Positions 8,837-18,413 of a DNA stretch of 64,000 bases are shown here, piece by piece. The stretch comes from an uncultured Pirellula sp. (GTDB lineage: Bacteria > Planctomycetota > Planctomycetia > Pirellulales > Pirellulaceae). The stretch is from contig CAIOHR010000410.1 of the NCBI GenBank assembly GCA_903858115.1, positions 62,001 to 126,000 of the forward strand. Direction: 5' to 3'. Below the pieces are notes generated by a model. That model was not told the DNA's origin. It made no database searches and worked only from the letters and a program-made list of their open reading frames with translations. Each line of letters begins with the position of its first letter. Position 1 is the first letter of the stretch. The translations under genes and the position numbers were made by a program.

Positions 8837-9233
8837 ATGCGAAATTCGATTACGTTCTTTATGGCCATAGTATGGGTTGCCATTGCTTCTTTTGCATGTG
8901 GCCAGGCCATTCTGCGATGTATACATCAGCAAAAGTGGTGAAGCAGCAATTCGTGCGGGGAAGGCGGAGTATCCCATTGGGACGATTGTGCTGAAGAGTA
9001 AATATCCAGACGAAAAGCGAAGTAAAGTTGAGTTGCATACGGTCATGCGGAAGATGCCAAAAGGATATTGGCCCAATCATGGAGACTGGGAGTTTAGCGT
9101 GCTGGATTCCGACAAGAAGCATGTACTCGCGCGTGGACGAGTGGAGTCATGTGCAAATTGTCACGATGCATACGCTCCAACCGGCTACTTGACTCGGACC
9201 TATCTGAGTAACAAAGCAAGCGTTGAACGATGA
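8837..9233 (+). pseudogene. Cytochrome P460-family protein with frameshift near the signal peptide
   Basis: An ATG at 8837 with AAGGG upstream begins a clear signal peptide (MRNSITFFMAIVWVAIASFA), but that frame stops at TGA after about 34 codons. The P460 domain continues in the +1 frame: VYISKSGEAA, YPIGTIVLK, TVMRK, GDWEFSVLD and the heme-binding CANCH near the end all fit cytochrome P460, a periplasmic c-type heme protein. The frame change falls around 8900-8915, at about the point where the mature N-terminus should begin, and some N-terminal residues also seem to be missing. The domain frame has no good start of its own, only TTG. Either the gene is broken by a small deletion, or there is a sequencing error. 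Confidence 0.7.
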
Positions 9234-9423
9234 TCCAGGCAGAAAGGGAGCCCAATCGGGCGCAAGCTGTGATTCAAGAAAATGGCGAAAAAGATCGATC
9301 GAAGAAGAAGCTGAGCATTTTTCTGCATTCGAGCTTGCTGCCAATTAGGTATACTCCACAGTACCGCGAGTTTCGCAGAACTTCAGAACCGAAATCTTCT
9401 CCCACATGGCAAGGATCGAAACC

Positions 9424-10914
9424 ATGAGTACCGCTACGCAATTTCAATTGCTTCCAGAAGTCGAATCATTTCTAAGCCGAGGTGTATTTCCCAGCTTCGT
9501 TGGAGGGAAAGATTTTCACGCATCCTCGGGCGAAACAATACCAACCTTGGATCCAGGTTCTGGCGAGAAGCTTGCTGACATTCATGAACTGAGTCCGGAC
9601 GAAGTGGATGTCGCTGTTGATGTGGCTGCAGCCGCTTTCCCAGCTTGGGCTGAGTTGTCGCTCGCGAAAAGATCCGAGATCTTGCTGCGACTTGCAGATG
9701 CAGTCGAGAAGCACAAAAAGATCATCGCACAAATCGAAGCGCTCGATGCTGGCAAAATTCAATCGCAAGCGCAAGGCGACGTTCAAAATTTTGTCGATAC
9801 TCTTCGCTACTTTGTGGGACTCGCTCAAAAGGTTGAGACCCGAACAAAGCTCGAGGTACCTGGTCATGACGCTTGGAAGTTCCGACAACCGTGGGGCGTT
9901 TGCGGATTCATCTTCCCGTGGAACTTCCCCTTTCTATTGATCGGTTGGGGGATATCTCCAGCGCTGGCAGCGGGCAATACTGTAGTCATTAAACCAGCCG
10001 AAGATACATCCTTGTCGGCGCTTTATCTCGCCCATCTCGCGAAAGAAGTCGGAGTTCCTGATGGGGTGATCAATGTTGTAACAGGACGCGGTGCAACCAC
10101 CGGAGCTGCGTTATCGAACAATGCAAAAATCAAACGGATGTCCTTCACGGGCTCTCCGGAAGTCGGAAGATTAGTCGCTGAATCCTGCGGTCGAAATTTA
10201 GTCCCTGTCAAACTGGAACTAGGTGGCAAGGGTGCAGCGGTGATCTTTGAGGATGTCGATGTCGAAGGGACCGCGGAGAAACTCGTTGGAGCGATCACAT
10301 TTCACACGGGACAAGTGTGTTGTGACGCGACACGATGGATTATTCACGAATACATCTACGACAAGTTCGTGAGCCACTGTGTCGAGCGTTTGAAGAAGAT
10401 TCGAATCGGACATCCCTTGGACCCAAATAGCCAAATGGGTCCTGTCGTGAACCCAAAACAGTGCAAACGGGTGCTTGGATATCTATCGAAGGGTATTGCC
10501 GAAGGAGCCGAGTGCCTACTCTCGGGTGGAGAAGCCCATGTGGAGGGATATTCCGGCAATTATGTAAAGCCAGCCTTGCTGTCAGGTTCGCTAGATAACG
10601 TCGCAGCTCGCGACGAGATCTTTGGACCTGTCGCCTACCTGGCGAAGTTTTCGACCGAAGCGGAAGCCATTCGTATGGCCAACGATACTGATTATGGACT
10701 TGCCAATAGCGTCTGGACCGCAGACTTGACTCGCGCATCGAGAGTTGCGGAAGCCATGTTGGCTGGCAATAGTTGGATCAATGCTCACAATGTCTTCCCG
10801 CACGGAGTTCCCTACGGTGGCGTGAACAAGAGCGGAATGGGAGGTGGTGTGTTATCCATCGAAACGTTGATGGACTATTATCGTCACACGTCCGTAGTTC
10901 GCCCCATTTCCTAA
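9424..10914 (+). CDS. NAD(P)-dependent aldehyde dehydrogenase
   Basis: This is a 496-residue class 1/2-type ALDH. The NAD-binding stretch has PWNFPFLL, the FTGS turn and the catalytic Glu within LELGGK; the nucleophile lies in GQVCC (residue 299 or 300), followed by the usual EIFGPV. The ATG at 9424 is preceded by AAGGA at good spacing. After the two Cys, this protein has D-A-T-R where betaine/aldehyde dehydrogenases usually show A-G-S-R, a small departure. It may oxidise the aldehyde made by the upstream 2-oxo acid decarboxylase; that link is inferred from position only. A small hairpin with a T tail overlaps its stop codon. Confidence 0.94.
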   Translation: MSTATQFQLLPEVESFLSRGVFPSFVGGKDFHASSGETIPTLDPGSGEKLADIHELSPDEVDVAVDVAAAAFPAWAELSLAKRSEILLRLADAVEKHKKIIAQIEALDAGKIQSQAQGDVQNFVDTLRYFVGLAQKVETRTKLEVPGHDAWKFRQPWGVCGFIFPWNFPFLLIGWGISPALAAGNTVVIKPAEDTSLSALYLAHLAKEVGVPDGVINVVTGRGATTGAALSNNAKIKRMSFTGSPEVGRLVAESCGRNLVPVKLELGGKGAAVIFEDVDVEGTAEKLVGAITFHTGQVCCDATRWIIHEYIYDKFVSHCVERLKKIRIGHPLDPNSQMGPVVNPKQCKRVLGYLSKGIAEGAECLLSGGEAHVEGYSGNYVKPALLSGSLDNVAARDEIFGPVAYLAKFSTEAEAIRMANDTDYGLANSVWTADLTRASRVAEAMLAGNSWINAHNVFPHGVPYGGVNKSGMGGGVLSIETLMDYYRHTSVVRPIS

Positions 10915-10929
10915 GCTGCTGAGCTTTTT
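10913..10929 (+). terminator. Short intrinsic terminator after the aldehyde dehydrogenase
   Basis: AAGCT and AGCTT form a 5-bp stem with a GCTG loop, followed by three more T. It begins inside the stop codon. The stem is short, so termination may be partial. Confidence 0.4.
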
Positions 10930-10962
10930 CATTTGATAGACAAGGACTCCAAGAGTGGATCG

Positions 10963-13908
10963 ATGAAATACGCTTGCTACTTGTGCATTCTGATTATTGC
11001 GACGATTGCATGTCCCTTAGCTGCAAACGACCGCGAGGCTCTTGCGTCCAATGCCTATCGAGTATTGAATCGCGCGTGTATGGAATGCCATGGGCCCGCT
11101 CGTCAAGATGGCGGTTTGCGATTGGACTCGCAGGCTGCAATCAAAGCGGGAGGAGATAACGGCCATGCGATCGATTTCGATGCAATCGAGAAGAGTGAAA
11201 TCCTTCGGCGGGTCGCATTGCCCAAAGATCATGACGAAGTAATGCCCAAGCGTGGGGACGTTTTGTCGTCCGCAGATCAAAGGTTGTTGCGAGAGTGGAT
11301 TGCTGCAGGGACCCCTTGGCTAGAGGGCGAAAAGGACCGCAAACACTGGTCTTACATAGCTCCTCGAAAGGCTAAGCTCGATGATGCGTCGGCAAACGTG
11401 ATCGATTACTTTGTTGCTAAGCGGCTAAAGTCAGACGGAATGAGCTTATCGCTAGAAGCCAATCCGCATGTATTGGCCAGACGATTGTATCTGGACATCA
11501 TAGGATTGCCTCCGACTCCGGAGGAAGCAGATGCGTTCGCTGTTTCCGCCAGAAAAAACATGCAGAATGCGGTTGATGAACTCGTAGACCGATTGTTAGT
11601 TCGTCCGCAATATGGAGAGAAGTGGGCAACCCCTTGGTTGGATACGGCCCGCTATGCAGACTCGCATGGTTTTCAACGAGACGATCTCCACGAACTTTGG
11701 GCATATCGCGATTGGGTCATACAATCGCTCAATGCGGACATGCCTTTTGATCAGTTTACGATCGAGCAGTTGGCAGGAGATCTGCTTCCCAACCCAACGC
11801 AGTCTCAAATGATAGCGACCGGATTCAATCGATGTGCCCCTTGCAATGTTGAAGCTGGAACGGACCCGGATGAGAATCGCTACAACCAAGTGGTCGACCG
11901 AGTCAACACATTCGGTTACGTTTGGTTAGGAACGACGCTGGAATGTGCCCAGTGTCACGATCACAAATACGATCCATTCACGATGCGCGATTATTATGGG
12001 TTGTTTGCCTTTTTTAACCAAACGGAGTTGGAGGCCGATCGCGCGAACCCGAAGGTGCCCGGTTCCATCAAGTTTATCGGCCCCTACATGAACCTCAACT
12101 CTGGCGAGGATGAAACCAAGATCCGTCAGTTGAATTCGAGAATCGAGGCTCTCAAAAACGAGTTCAAGAATTGTCCCAAATCATCCAGTGATGCGGATAC
12201 AGCCTCCAATACGGAAAAGCTTCATGAAAACAGGCGTGTACTAAAGCCATTGGAGTTTGTCTCCACCGAGGGTGCAAGTCACGAGACTCTCGAAGATAGT
12301 TCTATTCTGCTGGCAGGCGATCCACCAGAGACCGACACGTATACGGTTACATTCGAGATCGAACTGACTGGGATGGTTGGGCTATTGCTCGAGACGTTAA
12401 CCGACCCATCCTTGCCAGGAATGGGCCCTGGTCGAGGGGATGCAAAGAGGCCAAATTTTGTCCTCAATAGTTTCGAAGTCTTTCGCAACTCATCTGATAC
12501 TCCTTCCGCAGAATTGGGCGTTTCGGTCGCATTAACAGATGCACGAGCCGACTTCTCTCAGAAGAACTTTGATGTCGCAAATGCCATCGACCAAGATCCA
12601 AAATCAGCATGGGCCATCAATCCACAATTTGGACAACCGCATTGGGCAGCATTCCGCTTTGAAGATTCGAAGCAGTTGCTCGGTGCGAAATCCCTCACTG
12701 TTCGATTGACACAGAACTTAGGCGGGGCGAGAACGATCGGTCGTTTTCGAGTATCAGCGTTGTACGGAAGCTATACCAACTCATTGCCAGAGAAGAGCAC
12801 GGAGTCGCTTGAAGAGGCCGATCTAAATAAGCAAATTGCTACACTGGAGAAGCAGCGGAATGCTATTTCTATCCCCAAGACATTGGTGATGCGTGAAAAG
12901 GAAGAACCTCGCGTGACGACGATGTTCATGCGAGGTGATTTTCGCGCAGTGGGTGACACCGTCACGCCGTCGACTCCGGCATCGCTCCATCCGATGCGGG
13001 ATAGCCATTCACCCAGTCGGCTCACTTTGGCAAAGTGGCTGGTGTCGCCAGAAAATCCTCTTGTGGCTCGAGTCCTCGTGAATCGTATTTGGACAGAGGT
13101 CTTTGGTAATGGGTTGGTATCCACACCGGAGGACTTTGGCCTGAAAGGAGAATTGCCATCTCACCCAGAACTCCTGGACTCTTTAGCGGTCGATTTTGTG
13201 GAGCAGGGATGGTCTCAAAAGACACTTTTGCGAGCCATACTAACCAGTCGAACGTATCGGCAAACCTCGAAGGTCACAGCTGAAGCGTACGCTATTGACC
13301 CGACGAATCGTTTGTTGGCTCGCGGGCCGCGTTTCCGATTGACGGCCGAAGGTGTGCGAGACAATGCGCTAGCGATTGCGGGTGTTTTGGATCTTAAGCA
13401 ATTTGGGCCACCCATCAAGCCGCCCCAACCGGATGGACTGTGGACCAAGGTTGGCGGCGAGAAATACGATTACTCGGTCAGCCCTGGAACGGAATCGTTG
13501 CGTCGAGGGGTCTATGTTGTGCTGAAACGAATGTCACCGTACCCGAGCTTTATCAATTTTGACGCGACGCCTCGATTGGCATGCCGTGTCAAGCGAAATC
13601 GCTCCAATACACCGTTGCAAGCGTTGAATTTGTTGAACGACCCTGTATATGTTGACGCGGCTAAAGGATTCGTCTTGCGCGTGACCCATGATCGAAAAGG
13701 GGAAAGTCATGCTTCACAACTGGAGTACGCGTTTCGCCTTGCTGTTGCGAGGAAGCCATCGGACAAAGAGCTAGATCATCTGTTCAGTTTGTTCCAAGAA
13801 GAGGTACGTGCTCATGATTCAGCGATGCCGTCGGTGGCCGAAGAAGCTGCTTGGTTCGCTGTCACTTCCACGCTATTGAATTTAGATGAAACGATTACAA
13901 AGGAGTAG
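10963..13908 (+). CDS. Planctomycete cytochrome-type DUF1549/DUF1553 protein
   Basis: This secreted protein of about 981 residues is of the widespread planctomycete PSCyt1-DUF1549-DUF1553 (PSD1) kind. The ATG at 10963 gives a clean signal peptide. The PSCyt1 heme-binding motif CMECH lies at residues 39-43. DUF1549 follows at about 140-340 and includes [12 protein letters not shown], a [12 protein letters not shown] stretch and the [12 protein letters not shown] stretch that holds a second CxxCH. A middle region rich in beta strands separates this from DUF1553 (about 690-960; [30 protein letters not shown]). The function is unproven; an extracytoplasmic heme-linked redox role is inferred. It is followed after 4 bases by the DUF1501 gene, its usual partner. 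Confidence 0.93.
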   Translation: MKYACYLCILIIATIACPLAANDREALASNAYRVLNRACMECHGPARQDGGLRLDSQAAIKAGGDNGHAIDFDAIEKSEILRRVALPKDHDEVMPKRGDVLSSADQRLLREWIAAGTPWLEGEKDRKHWSYIAPRKAKLDDASANVIDYFVAKRLKSDGMSLSLEANPHVLARRLYLDIIGLPPTPEEADAFAVSARKNMQNAVDELVDRLLVRPQYGEKWATPWLDTARYADSHGFQRDDLHELWAYRDWVIQSLNADMPFDQFTIEQLAGDLLPNPTQSQMIATGFNRCAPCNVEAGTDPDENRYNQVVDRVNTFGYVWLGTTLECAQCHDHKYDPFTMRDYYGLFAFFNQTELEADRANPKVPGSIKFIGPYMNLNSGEDETKIRQLNSRIEALKNEFKNCPKSSSDADTASNTEKLHENRRVLKPLEFVSTEGASHETLEDSSILLAGDPPETDTYTVTFEIELTGMVGLLLETLTDPSLPGMGPGRGDAKRPNFVLNSFEVFRNSSDTPSAELGVSVALTDARADFSQKNFDVANAIDQDPKSAWAINPQFGQPHWAAFRFEDSKQLLGAKSLTVRLTQNLGGARTIGRFRVSALYGSYTNSLPEKSTESLEEADLNKQIATLEKQRNAISIPKTLVMREKEEPRVTTMFMRGDFRAVGDTVTPSTPASLHPMRDSHSPSRLTLAKWLVSPENPLVARVLVNRIWTEVFGNGLVSTPEDFGLKGELPSHPELLDSLAVDFVEQGWSQKTLLRAILTSRTYRQTSKVTAEAYAIDPTNRLLARGPRFRLTAEGVRDNALAIAGVLDLKQFGPPIKPPQPDGLWTKVGGEKYDYSVSPGTESLRRGVYVVLKRMSPYPSFINFDATPRLACRVKRNRSNTPLQALNLLNDPVYVDAAKGFVLRVTHDRKGESHASQLEYAFRLAVARKPSDKELDHLFSLFQEEVRAHDSAMPSVAEEAAWFAVTSTLLNLDETITKE

Positions 13909-13912
13909 TCTC

Positions 13913-15313
13913 ATGGATCGACGCGCTTTTCTTCAAAATTCGGGTTTGGGACTTGGGGCAGCAGCTTTAGGAACGTTGCTGAACGAGTCATCTGCGTCCA
14001 CAGCGTTCTGCAAAGGTGGCGTTTCCGGTTTGCATCATGCAGCAAAAGCGAAGAGCATTATCTATCTGCACATGATCGGAGCACCTTCGCAATTGGATCT
14101 ATTTGATCCAAAACCAGAGCTTGTTCGACGCGATAACGAAGTATGCCCGCCGAGCTTGCTTGAGGGGCGGCGGTTCGCGTTCATTGGCGGTGAGTTGAGG
14201 CTTTCCGGTTCCACGCAGACCTTCAAGCAACATGGCCAATCCGGGCACTCGATCTCGAATCAGCTACCGAACTTAGCCAAAGTCGCAGACGAACTATGTC
14301 TGGTTCATTCGTTGCATACGGAAGAGATCAACCATGCTCCTGCGCAGTTGTATCTGCATACAGGCTTTGGACGTGGAGGGAGACCGAGCATCGGTTCGTG
14401 GGTGACATACGGATTGGGATCTGAAAACAGCGATCTACCAGCGTATGTCGTTTTGCAAAGTGGTCCAGCGGGTGGAGCTGGAGCAAGTATGATGTCGAGC
14501 GGTTTTTTACCCAGTGTTCATCAAGGCGTTTCCTTCCGATCATCCGGTGACAGCGTACTCTATCTGTCCAATCCAGAAGGGCATTCGACCAGCAGTCGTC
14601 GTCGCGTGCTCGATGCTGTCCGATCACTGAACGAAGCCCACTTAGAAGACGTTGGAGATCCAGAGATAGCAACGCGCATCAATCAATATGAACTCGCTTA
14701 CCGTATGCAATCGAGCGTTCCCGAGTTGATGGAATTGGGGGGCGAGTCGAGTGATACGATGGAACTGTATGGTGCGAAACCAGGGAAAAGCTCGTTTGCC
14801 AATAATTGTTTGTTAGCAAGGCGGCTTGTTGAGCGAGGCGTTCGGTTCGTGGAATTGTACGATAGTGACTGGGACCATCACAACAACTTGGAAGATCGAC
14901 TAGCGAGCAAATGCAAAGACATCGACCAATCGACAACCGCGTTGATTCTAGATCTCAAGCAGCGAGGTCTACTCGAAAGCACTTTGGTGGTTTGGGGTAG
15001 TGAATTCGGTCGAACACCATTGGCACAAGGAGTGGATGGAAACGGGAACAAGACATCCGGTGGTCGAGATCATCACAAAGATGCGTTTACCGTTTGGTTG
15101 GCAGGCGGTGGCATTCGCGGTGGTCATTCGTATGGAAGGACCGATGAATTCGGCTTTGGAATTACAGAAGATCCGGTCCACGTGCACGATCTGAACGCGA
15201 CCGTTTTGCATCTTTTGGGGATCGATCATGAACGCTTGACCTACAAATATCAAGGTCGAGAGTTTCGATTGACCGATGTGAGTGGAAAAGTTCATAAAGC
15301 ATGGTTTGCGTAG
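13913..15313 (+). CDS. DUF1501 protein with Tat-type leader
   Basis: This is a 466-residue DUF1501 family protein, distantly related to sulfatase/alkaline-phosphatase-like folds. The leader [20 protein letters not shown] has the RRxFLQ twin-arginine pattern, so it is likely folded in the cytoplasm and exported. Conserved stretches include [28 protein letters not shown] near the C-terminus and a final [15 protein letters not shown]. The start at 13913 is used because it gives the Tat leader and lies just after the stop of the DUF1549/1553 gene. The two form a pair repeated many times in planctomycete genomes; the biochemical role is unknown. Confidence 0.93.
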   Translation: MDRRAFLQNSGLGLGAAALGTLLNESSASTAFCKGGVSGLHHAAKAKSIIYLHMIGAPSQLDLFDPKPELVRRDNEVCPPSLLEGRRFAFIGGELRLSGSTQTFKQHGQSGHSISNQLPNLAKVADELCLVHSLHTEEINHAPAQLYLHTGFGRGGRPSIGSWVTYGLGSENSDLPAYVVLQSGPAGGAGASMMSSGFLPSVHQGVSFRSSGDSVLYLSNPEGHSTSSRRRVLDAVRSLNEAHLEDVGDPEIATRINQYELAYRMQSSVPELMELGGESSDTMELYGAKPGKSSFANNCLLARRLVERGVRFVELYDSDWDHHNNLEDRLASKCKDIDQSTTALILDLKQRGLLESTLVVWGSEFGRTPLAQGVDGNGNKTSGGRDHHKDAFTVWLAGGGIRGGHSYGRTDEFGFGITEDPVHVHDLNATVLHLLGIDHERLTYKYQGREFRLTDVSGKVHKAWFA

Positions 15314-15408
15314 CATAGTTGTGATTTAGCCTCGCCAGTTAACGATTCCACTTCTAGAATCTGGGCAAATCCGTCTCGCAACTCTAGATTCCTGAATGAC
15401 AGTTTTTG

Positions 15409-17211
15409 ATGCCTCAGATTACGCTCCAGCAATTGACCATGAGTTATCGTGGCCCGGACCTGCTCACCGAAGTTGGCTGCCGAATTGAGCCCGGTGAAAA
15501 GATCGGCCTTCTCGGTAGGAATGGGGCTGGAAAATCAACACTCCTTCGCCTTTTGTGCGGCAAAGAAAAGCCCGACGCTGGAACGATCGAAATCGCGTCT
15601 GGAACTACGATCGCTGTTCTGCCACAAGATGTTCCCGATGGAATTTCTGGCACGATCGAAGAGATTGTTGCTAAGGGACTACCTGCGGAGTTGAATGAAA
15701 TCGAGAATGAGTGGAAACGAGACCAGTACATGGAGGAGACGTTTCAGCAACTCGAGCTGGACGGCAAACGAGATTTTGCCTCTCTCTCCACCGGACTAAA
15801 GCGTCGCACCCTGTTGGGTCAAGCGATCGTCGGCAAGCCAGATGTGTTGCTTCTTGACGAACCGACGAACCATTTGGATATCGATGCGATCACGTGGCTC
15901 GAGAACTTTTTGTCGAATATGACCGCGACATTGATTTTCGTGACACACGATCGTGCGTTTCTCACGAAATTGGCGACTCGCATTTTGGAGATCGATCGAG
16001 GGAAGCTATTCGATTGGTCCTGCGACTACGAGACTTTTCTCAAACGTAAAGAACAAGCGTTGCTCGCCGAAGAGAAGCAACAAGCTCTATTCGATAAGAA
16101 ACTCGCGGAAGAAGAAGTTTGGATTCGCACCGGAGTCAAAGCGAGACGGACTCGAAATGAAGGACGAGTCCGCAGGCTTGAAGAAATGCGCAACAATCGT
16201 GCTCAACGACCGAAAACGGTTGGCAACGTGCGTATGCAGATCGACTCCGGAGATCGAAGCGGCCAGTTGGTGTGTGCCATGGAGGATGCGTCCTTTGGGT
16301 ACAACGGTAAACAAATTGTTGCACCCTTTGACTTGACCATTATGCGAGGTGACAAGATCGGTATTCTCGGTCGCAATGGAATCGGAAAATCTACCTTGTT
16401 GAAGGGATTGCTAGGCCAGATCGAACCGATGTCAGGGAGCGTTCGGCTCGGAACCAAGTTGGAGATTGCCTACTTTGACCAGACGCGTGATGTCCTCGAT
16501 CCGAACAAAACTGCCGAGGAGAACGTTGGTCAAGGAAAATCGACCATCGAAGTCAATGGTAGGTCCAAGCACGTGATTGGGTATCTTCAAGACTTTCTCT
16601 TCACACCCGAACAAGCACGATCCTCGATTCGATTTTTCTCAGGTGGTCAAAGAAATCGTTTGTTGCTGGCCAAACTTCTTGCTCGATCCGCCAACATGCT
16701 AGTGATGGACGAACCCACCAACGATTTGGACTCCGAGACGCTAGAACTGTTGGAGGATCGTTTGGTCGAATACGAAGGCACGTTGTTGGTGGTCAGCCAC
16801 GACCGCGCCTTTTTGAACAATTGTGTAACAAGCATGCTCGTGTTTGAGAACGGAACGATCAAAGAGTATGTCGGTGGCTACGACGATTGGTTGCGGCAGC
16901 GAAAGAGTGCACCCGCAGAATCCAGCAACGCGACCACTTCCAGCAAAGGCAATTCCCAAAAGTCGACAGAAGTGAAGCAAGAGCTCGGTAAAAAGCTCTC
17001 GTTCAAGGAACGCAACGAGTTAACAAAGCTCCCAGGACAGATCGAAGTCTTGGAGAAAGAGCTTGCAGAGCTACACGAGAAGATGGCCGTTGCTGATTAT
17101 TATCGGCAGCCAACAGAGGTGCAGTCAAAAGACCATGCTCGCGTTGCGGCCTTGGATACGTTGATTGCGGACGCTTATTCACGCTGGGACGAACTAGCAA
17201 AGCGAGCATGA
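15409..17211 (+). CDS. ABC-F family ATPase (Uup-like)
   Basis: This soluble protein of 600 residues has two ABC ATPase domains and no membrane segments, as in the ABC-F group that acts on ribosomes or ribosome-linked processes. The first domain has Walker A GRNGAGKST and Walker B LLLDEPTNHLD; the second has GRNGIGKST, signature FSGGQRNR and MDEPTNDLD. The first signature is degenerate (LSTGLKRR), as usual in ABC-F. A linker of about 80 residues rich in charged helices joins the two, and a C-terminal coiled coil (about 535-600) suggests Uup-type nucleic-acid binding. The ATG is directly after an in-frame TTG. The next gene starts one base after the stop. Confidence 0.93.
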   Translation: MPQITLQQLTMSYRGPDLLTEVGCRIEPGEKIGLLGRNGAGKSTLLRLLCGKEKPDAGTIEIASGTTIAVLPQDVPDGISGTIEEIVAKGLPAELNEIENEWKRDQYMEETFQQLELDGKRDFASLSTGLKRRTLLGQAIVGKPDVLLLDEPTNHLDIDAITWLENFLSNMTATLIFVTHDRAFLTKLATRILEIDRGKLFDWSCDYETFLKRKEQALLAEEKQQALFDKKLAEEEVWIRTGVKARRTRNEGRVRRLEEMRNNRAQRPKTVGNVRMQIDSGDRSGQLVCAMEDASFGYNGKQIVAPFDLTIMRGDKIGILGRNGIGKSTLLKGLLGQIEPMSGSVRLGTKLEIAYFDQTRDVLDPNKTAEENVGQGKSTIEVNGRSKHVIGYLQDFLFTPEQARSSIRFFSGGQRNRLLLAKLLARSANMLVMDEPTNDLDSETLELLEDRLVEYEGTLLVVSHDRAFLNNCVTSMLVFENGTIKEYVGGYDDWLRQRKSAPAESSNATTSSKGNSQKSTEVKQELGKKLSFKERNELTKLPGQIEVLEKELAELHEKMAVADYYRQPTEVQSKDHARVAALDTLIADAYSRWDELAKRA

Positions 17212-17212
17212 C

Positions 17213-18199
17213 ATGAGATGGGCTTTCCTCGGCATCGGGCGAGTGACACCACGCATGGTGGAAGCCATTCGCATGGTGAATGGTCACGAGATCGTTGCGG
17301 CAGTCGCTCGCGATTCTGACGCATTGAACAAGTGGTGTGAACGCCACTCGGTGACGCAAAGCAGCGCGGACTTTCATCGTTGGTGCGAGTCACCCGAGAT
17401 TGATGCCGTGTACGTCGCGTTGCCACCTCACCTGCATTTTGAGTACATCCGACATGCGATCTTGAATGGTAAGACAGTCCTGAGCGAAAAGCCATTGGTC
17501 ATGAATCACGAGCAAGCTTTGGAGATCGCGCAGCTTACCGACGAACACAACGCGTCAGTCCATCAAGCGACGGCATTTCCGTTCCATCCTCGAAGCCAAG
17601 CCATGAAGCAGATCATTGCCAGTGGAGAGCTTGGGGAAGTCAAGCGAATCATTGCCGCGTTTAGCGCTTCACACATCCTCAATCGCGGACGCGATTATCG
17701 AACCGATCCGACGTTGGGTGGTGGTTGCCTCCTCGATTTGGGATGGTACTGTTCCTTTGCAACTCAGTGGTTGACTGGCCTCTCCGTTGTCGATGTATCG
17801 GCGATGGGAACCAAGTCAGGCCAAGGGGTTTGGATCAGCGCCCAAGCGATCGTTCGATTGAGCAATGGAGCGATCGCCCATTGGGATTCCGGATTCGACG
17901 CGGCTGGAAGAAAGTGGATCGAAGTCGCAGGTAGCCAAGGCTCCGTGATCTGCGATGACTTTCTCAGGCCATGGGATCTTGCCAAACCCCGTTTCTGGGT
18001 ACACGGATCGGACGGCAAGGCTAGAGCCGAATTGATAGGTACAGGTTTTCAGCAAGAAGTTGCGATGGTCGAGCATCTTGCAAAGGGCCGGACGCAAGAA
18101 AGCGAACAGTTGCTATCGATTGCCGTCGAGTCGCACCGCCATCTCGACCTTTGGGAAAAAGAGATGAATGATAGAGGATCCGACGGTACGATTCGCTAA
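17213..18199 (+). CDS. Gfo/Idh/MocA-family oxidoreductase (cytoplasmic)
   Basis: This is a 328-residue NAD(P)-dependent oxidoreductase of the glucose-fructose oxidoreductase/inositol dehydrogenase group. The Rossmann fold starts at residue 1 with AFLGIGRVTP, and the EKP motif with the catalytic Lys lies at 92-94. The C-terminal alpha/beta domain has GGGCLLDLGWY near 170. There is no leader peptide, unlike the two other family members in the window. It starts one base after the ABC-F stop, so the genes are co-transcribed, though no functional link is evident. The substrate is unknown, probably a sugar or polyol derivative. Confidence 0.9.
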   Translation: MRWAFLGIGRVTPRMVEAIRMVNGHEIVAAVARDSDALNKWCERHSVTQSSADFHRWCESPEIDAVYVALPPHLHFEYIRHAILNGKTVLSEKPLVMNHEQALEIAQLTDEHNASVHQATAFPFHPRSQAMKQIIASGELGEVKRIIAAFSASHILNRGRDYRTDPTLGGGCLLDLGWYCSFATQWLTGLSVVDVSAMGTKSGQGVWISAQAIVRLSNGAIAHWDSGFDAAGRKWIEVAGSQGSVICDDFLRPWDLAKPRFWVHGSDGKARAELIGTGFQQEVAMVEHLAKGRTQESEQLLSIAVESHRHLDLWEKEMNDRGSDGTIR

Positions 18200-18346
18200 C
18201 CCCTGCAAACGTTGATATACTGGTTGCACAAGGTTTAACGAAGGATTTTCACAATCCGAAGTATGAGGGCTTGTTGCTTGGCTGGATTACGGCAACAGTC
18301 CGTAACACTTCGGGTTGGGAATACAGCGACACGCTTTTAGCCATTT
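18200..18346. other. Intergenic stretch upstream of the tandem repeats
   Basis: No gene is seen. A small perfect inverted repeat, TTACGG at 18287-18292 and CCGTAA at 18300-18305, could form a 6-bp stem with a 7-base loop. It lacks a T tail, so a terminator role for the upstream gene is doubtful. Confidence 0.4.
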
Positions 18347-18406
18347 ATCCCACCCTATTTCTGATTATCCCACCCTATTTCTGATTATCCCACCCTAATT
18401 CTGAAA
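18347..18406. repeat. Three tandem 20-bp repeats just before a heme-protein gene
   Basis: The unit ATCCCACCCTATTTCTGATT occurs at 18347-18366, 18367-18386 and, with three changes, 18387-18406. The array ends seven bases before the ATG of the 1107-residue heme protein. A period of 20 bp is about two helical turns, so the copies would face the same side of the DNA. They could be an operator array or part of the 5' untranslated region. Repeats with this look are not a known family to me. Confidence 0.9.
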
Positions 18407-18413
18407 GAGTCAG

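Noticed and set aside
18347-18406. TTATCCCAC-like units resembling DnaA boxes and a possible replication origin
   Set aside because: They carry an extra C compared with TTATCCACA, and no dnaA, dnaN or AT-rich unwinding element is nearby.
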